Made by a program: the position numbers and the translations under genes
Notes under the pieces: generated by a model
What the model saw: the letters and a program-made list of their open reading frames with translations, nothing else
Database searches by the model: none
What the model was told of the DNA's origin: nothing
NCBI RefSeq assembly: GCF_964204645.1
Contig: NC_134034.1
Location: 11,990,462-12,054,461, forward strand
Direction: 5' to 3'
DNA length: 64,000 nt
Source: Tubulanus polymorphus
Taxonomy: Eukaryota; Nemertea; Palaeonemertea; Tubulaniformes; Tubulanidae
Shown here: positions 56,451 to 64,000 of the stretch, in pieces
Numbering within the stretch: position 1 is the stretch's first letter
Layout of the letters: every line of letters starts with the position of its first letter

Positions 56451-56700
56451 ATGACATCTATAAGAAAATGCTCAGCCTAAGATGTACTGGTGAAAAATGT
56501 ACTGATTAGAATAGCCAACAGAAGATTCCATCTTGAATTGAAATCATCAACTCCCACAGAAGAACCATCTTGAACTCGACTGCATAGGCCTAGTAGAAGT
56601 CCAGAGGAGAAATTTAGCCAGCAGCGGTTTATCGCCCAATGACAGATTTCTTCTACAATAGGTGGAGAAGAGACAATGCGTGTCTTACCGGTATATATGA
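56447..56700 (+). other. Possible terminal exon after the satellite
   Basis: Follows TTATTCATTTCAG, whose upstream 30 bases resemble both the satellite acceptor and the acceptor at 50982. No ORF of note; runs into the 40-bp array. Confidence 0.3.
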
Positions 56701-57525
56701 ACAATTATTCAGGAGCAGCAGGGACAATGTAAATATATTGTGAACAGTTATTCAGGAGCAGCACAGACAATGCGTATCTATAAACACTTGTTCAGGAGCA
56801 GCACAGACAATGCGTATCTTATAAACACTTGTTCAGGAGCAGCACAGACAATGTGTATCTTATAAACACTTATTCAGGAGCAGCACAGACAATGCGTATC
56901 TTATAAACACTTATTCAGGAGCAGCACAGACAATGCGTATCTATAAACACTTGTTCAGGAGCAGCACAGACAATGCGTATCTATAAACGCTCGTTCAGGA
57001 GCAGCACAGACAATGCATATCTTGTAAACACTTGTTCAGGAGCAGCACAGACAATTCGTATCTTATAAACACTTATTCAGGAGCAGCACAGACAATGCGT
57101 ACCTTATAAACACTTGTTCAGGAGCAGCACAGACAATGCGTATCTTATAAACACTTATTCAGGAGCAGCACAGACAATGCGTATCTTATAAACACTTGTT
57201 CAGGAGCAGCACAGACAACGCGTATCTTATAAACACTTATTCAGGAGCAGCACAGACAATGCGTATCTATAAACACTTGTTGCGTATCTATAAACACTTG
57301 TTCAGGAGCAGCACAGACAATGCGTATCTATAAACACTTGTTCAGGAGCAGCACAGACAATGCGTATCTTATAAACACTTATTCAGGAGCAGCAGAGACA
57401 ATGCGTATCTTGTAAACACTTGTTCAGGAGCAGCACAGACAATGCGTATCTTATAAACACTTATTCAGGAGCAGCACAGACAATGCGTATCTTATAAACA
57501 CTTATTCAGGAGCAGCACAGACAAT
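56698..57525 (+). repeat. 39-41-bp minisatellite, ~20 units
   Basis: The unit TTCAGGAGCAGCACAGACAA plus TGCGTATCTTATAAACACTT varies mainly in TATCTATAAA versus TATCTTATAAA and in CTTG versus CTTA. One unit near 57270-57300 is truncated. It is highly homogeneous, so young. Confidence 0.93.
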
Positions 57526-57529
57526 AGCA

Positions 57530-59330
57530 TATGTAAAGTATTGATTTATTTTGTGTATTACCTTTTTACAAACTAGTCTGATTGGTAACAAGGGTTTAAA
57601 AAAATCACTGTCTATTTGAAGGAGCGGAATAAACTGAAGAAATAGTTTTGATGTTGATAATTGAAAATTGAAGTTAGATAATTAGGCCTCTGGGTCTGAG
57701 AAGGAACTATTCATATTTGAATAATTTGAATTCGGTTTGTAAACAGAGGAGTCATGTCCTTTAAGTTCCTTCTTGGAGTCTCATGAAATTTACGCTCCAT
57801 TAATTGATGGTATTGATCGCGTTCAGCGTCTGGGTTCGACTCGTAAGTCGGTTGAAATACTCATAAACTGAGATCTGAAATCAACAGGATAGTTCAGATA
57901 ATCTTCATCCTTAGTTAAACATAGTTGAGATTGATTTGTAATAATGACATAGTTCATTGGTCTTTATTCCATTAATCTTAGAAATAGTGATTCATTTTAT
58001 ATTTCCTGAGAGTGAAAATAATTTAATGATTTGCATAGCCTAAATGTTGAAAAGGGAGAGCGTAGTCAGTTAAACAGTTGCAACTTTTAAACGCAATAAA
58101 GGAAGTTGGTACGTTATTAGTTTAGACTCCTAAACTCGCCCAGCAAGTTAATGGGTTTTGAATAAAGATGTTTTGAAAAGGATTCCTTGGCCAAAAAGTG
58201 AAGGGCCGCCCTTCAGTACAAACTGGCTTCGCCCCTCGAATATCATCACGTATATAGTTAAGGAAACCATATAATATTAGGCAGTGTTCTGTGTACAAAT
58301 AATAAGTTAATATACCAAAGTGTCGATGTATTTTTGATGCCATAATTTTAAGGCCCATTAAAGCGATTTGACTAATGAGTAGAATATCTCGATTTTCACA
58401 GGAGTTTTAGCATTGTGCTTCCATGTAGGTGATCATAGCTAGGTATATGAAACTTATATCGTAGTACATTGTATCCACAGAGGTATGAGAGGTAATACTA
58501 GGAATAATGTAATATAAAGGAATAAATAATAATGGCCAGCAATGATTTTGATTGTTTTAATTTTGTTTATAGCTGTTTTAACTTCTTTCATCGTTATCCA
58601 TATCATAAGGTTGAGTGGCTTTCAATGATCACTTAACTTCAAATCGGGGTGTTTAATTAGGAAGCGATTATTTAGGTGCAGCAGTGAATTTGTAGCACTT
58701 TTTTAAGTGAGGCCATAATTTTACCGCTAAAAAATTTCTGATGATGTAAATAGTAATAGATAGTACAAAATACATAGAACATAATCAAAAAAATAAATAA
58801 AAACTACATAACAAAATAAATAATATAAAAAAAACAAATGAAATTATAAAGTCATGAAAAATAAACAAAACCAACAAACAATTAGTTGATATAGGCCTTC
58901 ATCATCAGGAATTTTTTCTAATCAACTCAATCTAATTATTAAAGGTTCTTCTTTCATAGAACAACCTTCTCCGTGTTTCCCAACCTCTTGAGATCTTTTC
59001 TGTTGTTGTTTTAAGCGTTCTATCGGCTCAGTGATAAAAAAAACAAATAACCATAAACCTTAACTAAACCAAACACACTAAAAAATATCTGTTTCGATAG
59101 AATGCTTCAAATAACTGATGAAAGATCACGGCGTCCTTTTACCTATATATCACACCCTATCACTGCTGTAACTGTTAATTGTTTTAGGGATAATATCTGG
59201 GAGATACATTTTACTCTTTTTTAGAAAGAATGTTTAACAGCTATAAACGTGATTAGTTATCGATGGTAAAATTATTGTCATGTTTTCCCTGAAATAACGT
59301 TGTATTAAATGAGCGAACTGATAATGTTTG
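57530..59330. other. AT-rich non-coding DNA
   Basis: No gene is recognised on either strand. The stretch at 58760-59060 is very A-rich with AAATAAATAA-like runs. Confidence 0.6.
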
Positions 59331-59929
59331 TAAATCTTTAGTTAAGACAAGGTGCAGCGAAAATTCTAGTTTTCTAGTAAAAATGATGTTAATGAAAATG
59401 AAATTTAGAACTTTAAGTTAATTCTAAGCTTTCTAGGATTTGTCTCCAGTTTGAATGCTTTTATGTTACACTTTTTTTAAAATACAGTTCATTTGTTAAC
59501 TAGGAACTTACATGATAATTCCTCGAGTACATACTCGTCATTTCGCAATGTATTATTTTTGTCATGAGAATAAAATGACACATACATTTCATTATTCATG
59601 GTGAAACTTATCAATTGTTTAGTTAAGTTTATAGCAACTATCAAACTGAGGTCCTATCAAATAAAGTGTAGCAGTTCTTTTTATAAATGAGGATTTATGA
59701 ACAGTGTTGATTAGTAAATTGTCATGTTTTGATTGTCGGTTATACAATGTCTATATAAAGTTTATTTATTTTTCATAACTCATACATACAATGTTGGACA
59801 GGTGTTAGGTGCACTATATGGTTATGGAGGATCCAGTGCTAGCCAGCTGGCTGTGCTTAGAATTAAGGCACTAGATCATGTGCATGGTGCGTATATGGGC
59901 CTGATTCAAATCTGCACAAGAAGAATTTC

Positions 59930-60171
59930 AGGGTCCGATCTAAGGAATGAAAGCCACTTGCCCGGGGGGCAAGCATATCTGATATTTCGCTCGCCCCCTC
60001 CAAAAGCTACTTGCCCTACACATGCAGTTTGATTGGTCGCACTATCATCCATTGTATCGAGTGGGAAAAAAGCTTTGTGACATAAAATTGCACTAGCCCG
60101 GCGGACAAGTAATAATGATAACCTACTCGCCCTGATGAGAATATACTTGTCCCGGGCTTAGATCGGACCCT
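59930..60171. mobile_element. 242-bp fold-back element, GGGTCCGATCTAAG ends
   Basis: AGGGTCCGATCTAAG at 59930-59944 is exactly complementary to CTTAGATCGGACCCT at 60157-60171. CTTGCCCGGGGGGCAAG-like and CTTGTCCCGGG patches inside extend the pairing. Flanks GAATTTC and GCATTTC are similar but not an exact target duplication. There is no transposase. Confidence 0.8.
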
Positions 60172-61017
60172 GCATTTCAAGTATCGAAAAAGTTGTAGAT
60201 AATTGTAGATATCTCAGCAATCAGTTGTTTGTAATTTACTTAGCTATATTCAAATGGATAGTTGAACAATATCTATATGATGATACTCCATATATCTTGA
60301 TTAAAAAATACTTTGAGAACGTGACAATGTGTAGAAAATAATGTTGATAATGTTTGAAAATCGTGGGCAAAGTTGGAGAAACTCTAATTATCTTGTTAAA
60401 TAATGTTAATGAAAATAAAGATTGATTAGCTAATCTCAAGCTTTCCACAGTGAATCTGTAGTTTTAATGCTTGAATACAGTTCTGAGTTTACTCATTTGT
60501 AGAAATTACATGATACGCAATTTCGGTTTTCCTGTAAAAACAATGTTAATGAAATGAAATTAGAGATTGATTATTTGAGAGAGTGAATTTGTTTTATGTC
60601 CAGTTTAATGTTTACATTTTGGAGATATGTTATGCAGTTTTATGTATAAACAGAATATCCTAAATCTCACATTGTCATTTGAATAGTTGATATGGTAAAA
60701 TGCTTCATATTTCATGAAATAGCCAAGTGTCACTTATGCCCGGTGAGTGACTTCATGAATTGTCAAATTAATAGTCTTAGACATTCAGACTAGTCCCAAT
60801 TGTCAGTGTTTAATGGATCAAAGTTTACAATTCTTTGTTTAATTTTGTTATTTTCCTATTGATTCAAATTGTGTGAATCAGTTGCAGTGGAAATGTTTTT
60901 GGTAAATAAAACCTTGAAATACCTTGCATGATGTAGCATATGTGATATTAAAAGCTAGTAATTTTATATATTTTGGATAATCTAAGTCATTATAAGGCTA
61001 AAAATGATATCTTGTTT

Positions 61018-61145
61018 TTCCTGATCGGCCAGGTCATTTCATAGATCAGTGAAATTTGTAATCAGTTCACATTTCCATCCGCCGGGTCTGTTATGGTTAG
61101 CTTGATCATGAAAAAGTATTGTGAGGCCTAATGGGTCAACTTTAA
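61018..61145 (-). mobile_element. MITE family D, copy 3
   Basis: CCTGATCGGCCAGGTCATTTC, TGTAATCAGTTCACATTTCC, CCGGGTCTGTTATGGTTAGC, TTGATCATGAAAAAGTA and GGGTCAACTTT follow the order of the copy at 39786. Confidence 0.65.
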
Positions 61146-61275
61146 GGAGTAAAAATGTTAATCAGATTGATTACTTAAAATCTTACGCTTTCCAGAGTAT
61201 TTGGCCATGTTTATCTCTGGTTTTAGTGCGGGGAGCCATGGACATTTCTGTTCTAGAATTTATGGTTGGATCTAA

Positions 61276-61304
61276 CGAGCAATTATCTATTAGATAATTG
61301 CTCG
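61276..61304. other. Perfect 14-bp inverted repeat
   Basis: CGAGCAATTATCTA and TAGATAATTGCTCG face each other across one base. CCATGGACAT occurs on both sides at a distance, suggesting the core of a small insertion. Confidence 0.75.
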
Positions 61305-61479
61305 TAGGTTGTACCATGGACATATAAACTATAGATTATTGTTTATACGTCCTTGATTGGATTGTTTTTTGAAATCAGTCCACGTGTTTGAGGAACTTAC
61401 ACCATAATTCCTCGAGCATAAACCTGGCATTTTGTATAATTGTTGTATGAGAGTAAATATAATTGTTTGAGAGTCTCTA

Positions 61480-62340
61480 TTGTTTAGTTGATAAGCTACT
61501 CTGAACTTTGTAAGTTCACGGGTCTGTGGTTTTCATTGCAATCTTGCAATCCATCCCTTTTTTCAACCCTATAATCCCACTAACATGGTGCGGAGACGTT
61601 GTTTGTACACGTAATATCATAATAAAGACCTCAGCCTGTGTTTTATAGGATGTCAGTTGTTCTGGTTGGTTTTTAGGTAGTTTTTTATTAGTGTCCTATT
61701 TTTAATATGGAGAGGAGATTGGACTTGTAGAGGCGGTCCTGCTGTAGAATTACAGAATCCGCAGCGAGACCGGGCCCGCCGTCCGACTGTGCGCCAGATT
61801 TTTACCGTCATGTGCTGCCGCTATGATTTACATCGACGGTGAACGTGTGAACTAACCCTCCAGTGGGATATTCTTACCGCGGCACGCGAGTAATTAATTC
61901 AATTCAATTCTAATTTATTTCACGGAAAAGCGTCACATTATTACAAGTTAAACAATTCAAAAAATGAGAATAATATCTAAATTTACAAAATTGTCGCGTG
62001 CTTTTCTACGTGGGCCTTGCAAAGCCCTGTAGGCCGCTAGCGCAGGCGCCCAATGAGTTAGTTCGCGTATTCGCCGCCTACGATATGCATAGTGGCAGCA
62101 CCTGACGGTGGTAATTTCGGTTCGGCCGCTAGTTGGTAGCGATTTGTATTTAGTGAATGGAAATTCCACATTCAGGTTATTACAGTCTAAACTATCTTTA
62201 CAACAGTACGGGAACTCCTGTCAGGTTAACTGTCAGCTAGAGAGAGAGAGAACTCAACGAGGACTTACGCATTGAGACTTCTTCAGTTGTATTTAACTGA
62301 GTGGAATATATTTAATTGACTGACGTTTTGTCTTGAACAA
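61480..62340. other. Upstream region of the kinase-like gene
   Basis: A CG-richer segment around 61725-61880 could contain a promoter or first exon. At 61894-62190 a segment starts with TTCAATTCAATTCTAATTTATT and on the minus strand is open for 70 codons (RALQGPRRKARDN). The simple-repeat edge recalls a LINE 3' end in minus orientation, but no family motif is visible, so this is a guess. Confidence 0.35.
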
Positions 62341-62413
62341 ATTCAAATTCACTTTCAGCATCTCTGAGGGAATTTTGATATTTCTAACTTCTGATCCTGT
62401 GTATGCGACGAAA

Positions 62414-62514
62414 ATGAACGGAATTTCATTCGCTCAGATGTTGACCCGCGTTGACCGGTGCATTCGTAAAGAGCCGCTCGCGAATAACTACACGATCGAG
62501 AAGGAAATCGGACG
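62414..62514 (+). CDS. First coding exon of a probable Ser/Thr protein kinase
   Basis: A CACTTTCAG acceptor ends near 62358 and the exon then runs to CG|GTAAGT at 62514, a full-consensus donor. From ATG 62414 it encodes 33 residues plus two bases, ending NNYTIEKEIGR. In many Ser/Thr kinases the catalytic domain opens with Y-x-I/L-x-x-x-I/L-G-x-G, so the next exon should bring the rest of the glycine-rich loop. The leader MNGISFAQMLTRVDRCIRKE is not recognised. The next exon was not found before the window end. A CAMK- or AMPK-related kinase is the likeliest class, but the evidence is one short motif. Confidence 0.5.
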
Positions 62515-62648
62515 GTAAGTAAAGTTCTGCTTATCATCACTTCTTCTTATCATGAAAATCCAGTTCAAAATATACGTTTGCAGCTTAACTTTCGTGGGTC
62601 AAGTTTAGTGTATGTGATTTTTTTAATGTTTCTCTGAATTTGTTCAGG

Positions 62649-62819
62649 CCACAGGCTCTCGTCACGATAGCTGGGGTCCAAAATCAAGGATTCAAGTATC
62701 CGGCCTAGGCACCACCTATAAAAAAAGAAAAAAGAAAATTTTTTTTTTTATGTGGTACCTAGGATACTTGGTAAAATCCTTGAATTTGGACCCCCAGCTA
62801 TCATGACGAGCCCCTGTGG
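62649..62819. mobile_element. 171-bp fold-back element in kinase intron 1
   Basis: CCACAGGCTCTCGTCACGAT, AGCTGGGGTCCAAAATCAAGG and AAGTATCC on the left are mirrored by GGATACTTGG, TCCTTGAATTTGGACCCC, CAGCTATCATGACGAG and CCCCTGTGG on the right. The arms are about 55 bases around an A/T-rich centre. It has no ORF. Confidence 0.85.
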
Positions 62820-64000
62820 TTCAGGCCCGGGCTATATTCACTGACTGACATCGATCCAGCTCCATCATCATGACGAAATGCTTTTACGACAGGCTAGACC
62901 TAAGGCCTAGTCAGAACCTGTCATCTGTGGTTAAGTCGATATTTTCACAAACCACCTAGGGCCTAATCTGATAAGGTATAAGCCCATCCGATTATAAAAG
63001 CTTCAGTGCATACCACCAACAATTTGGTAAAGAACTAGATAAGAGACTAAGCTAATATTGGTCCAGTTCTGTAGTTTATATACCTATTTAAGATAAAGTC
63101 GCATGAGCTAAGCTCTCTTTGGTCCATTTCCGCACTTCAGATTTCGGACTTCAGATAAAACCGGGCTAAAAGGAATCGTGATTAGAGACTTAACTTAAAA
63201 GGCTAAGTTTATTTGCTCTCGAACAAAAACCGATTTGTCGCATTTTCTTGCTATTAAACATCGTTATGGCCTAGCCTCGGGTCAAATATTTATTCCTCGG
63301 CGAAAACTTTATTCGTTTGTTTGACAGGAACTCTTACGGTTATTGTGATTTGGTAAATGTCAAACTCACAGACGTCGTTAGCACGTTTCCAACGAGAAAT
63401 AACAAAGAATACAATACATTAAAGAAAAAGCAATTTCTCGAAAAGGGATATTTTTGTTTCGTATGTCGAAACGGAAGTTATTTTTAGCCAGACGAAAAAT
63501 CGCGAAATCGTCTCGATTTGGAAGCGAATGCGGTCATTCTCGATTTGACCGGAGACTTGTTTAAATAACGAACACAATACCGTCTCCGAGCAGAGATTTT
63601 TTATTCTCATAACTGGGACGATGTCTTCGCCATTTTTGCGATTATTATTCAAAAAGGCGAACGAAAAGGTTTTGAATAAGTTGAGAGAACGAGAAAGATA
63701 CTCGGGGAAAAATCTCCCGAGAGTTTTTTTTATTCAACGCATAGGATCGCTGAAAATAGATATTGGCTGGCACCTGATTAAATACGTGCTGCGAGGTTCC
63801 CGGTTTAGAAAACAACGCATTTTTAAATCAAGTCCGAGACGCCATCTATGTTTTGAAGTCTTCGAAACAATGTTCCTTCGGTTTATAGGCTAGGAAGGAA
63901 AGTGGAGCAAGTGAGTTTTTTTTTCGAAATAGAAAAAAAAGCTAACATTGCTAGGTATGAAAAAACCGGCAGCGCTGAGGTTTCAAATAAAACGAGTGGC
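62820..64000. other. Probable intron 1 of the kinase-like gene
   Basis: No further exon is recognised. A family-E repeat relative lies at 63035-63215 (GAGACTAAGCTAATATTGG, TTGGTCCATTTCCGC, GGACTTCAGATAAAACCGGG). An open frame at 63621-63893 is Lys/Arg/Phe-rich without a domain and is not called. Confidence 0.45.
63035..63215. repeat. Dispersed repeat family E, copy 2
   Basis: GACTAAGCTAATATTGGTCC and GAGCTAAGCTCTCTTTGGTCC recur about 75 bases apart, as in the copy at 31860. Confidence 0.5.

Larger units (their letters stand above)
59330..61480 (+). repeat. Decayed large tandem duplication
   Basis: AATGTTAATGAAAATGAAA followed by TCTAAGCTTTC and a TTTTAATGCTT patch appears near 59385, 60400, 60545 and 61160. 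GAACTTACATGATAATTCCTC plus GAGTA and TTGTCATGAGAATAAA at 59505 matches GAACTTACACCATAATTCCTC and TGTATGAGAGTAAA at 61391. This indicates ancient duplication of a unit of about 1-1.9 kb. Confidence 0.6.

Noticed and set aside
61957-62169. 70-codon minus-strand frame as a LINE ORF end
   Set aside because: Only the TTCAATTCAATT edge suggests a retrotransposon. The protein shows no RT or endonuclease motif, so it was left as a guess in the region note.
63621-63893. 90-codon basic open frame
   Set aside because: No domain, no splice context, located in the presumed first intron of the kinase-like gene.

Overview
The window is eukaryotic nuclear DNA from an animal, most likely a lophotrochozoan-type marine invertebrate (inference). 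It has spliced genes with GT-AG introns, AATAAA polyadenylation signals, animal-specific families (NeuroD bHLH, rhodopsin-class GPCR, SLC16 transporter), a GC-rich coding style inside AT-rich intergenic DNA, and very many short fold-back transposons and minisatellites. There is nothing prokaryotic: no operons, CRISPR array, rRNA or convincing tRNA. The species cannot be fixed from the sequence alone.

Layout. (1) 1-967, minus strand: N-terminal part of an SLC16/monocarboxylate-transporter-like MFS protein, running off the left edge. (2) 4595-5821, plus: an intronless coding exon for a class A GPCR that most resembles adenosine receptors, with a spliced 5' leader and a 26-bp minisatellite across its stop codon. 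(3) 20681-21898, plus: a NeuroD transcription factor in one coding exon behind a non-coding 5' exon. (4) 37825-48513, plus: an 18-exon gene reconstructed from splice sites and reading phase, encoding about 1060 residues with a MGCGSS N-terminus, a DUF4062 domain, a NACHT NTPase domain and a TPR-like tail. It is closest to TTC41. (5) About 49.5-51.1 kb: a possible small spliced gene with a one-helix membrane ORF, mixed with decayed LINE fragments. (6) 51-61.6 kb: an AT-rich block made largely of decayed tandem duplications, a (TA)n tract, a 40-bp minisatellite and a satellite whose ~235-bp unit is laid out like an exon plus a mini-intron. (7) 62414-62514, plus: the first coding exon of a probable protein kinase that continues beyond the window.

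The stretches between genes (about 6-20 kb and 22-37 kb) have no recognisable coding exons. They carry at least eight families of short non-autonomous repeats, most of them near-palindromic, several also inside TTC41 introns. The genes do not form a pathway. The coherent themes are neuronal or sensory signalling (NeuroD, GPCR) and an NLR-like STAND NTPase. The most unusual structure is the splice-cassette satellite at 54.9-56.45 kb.
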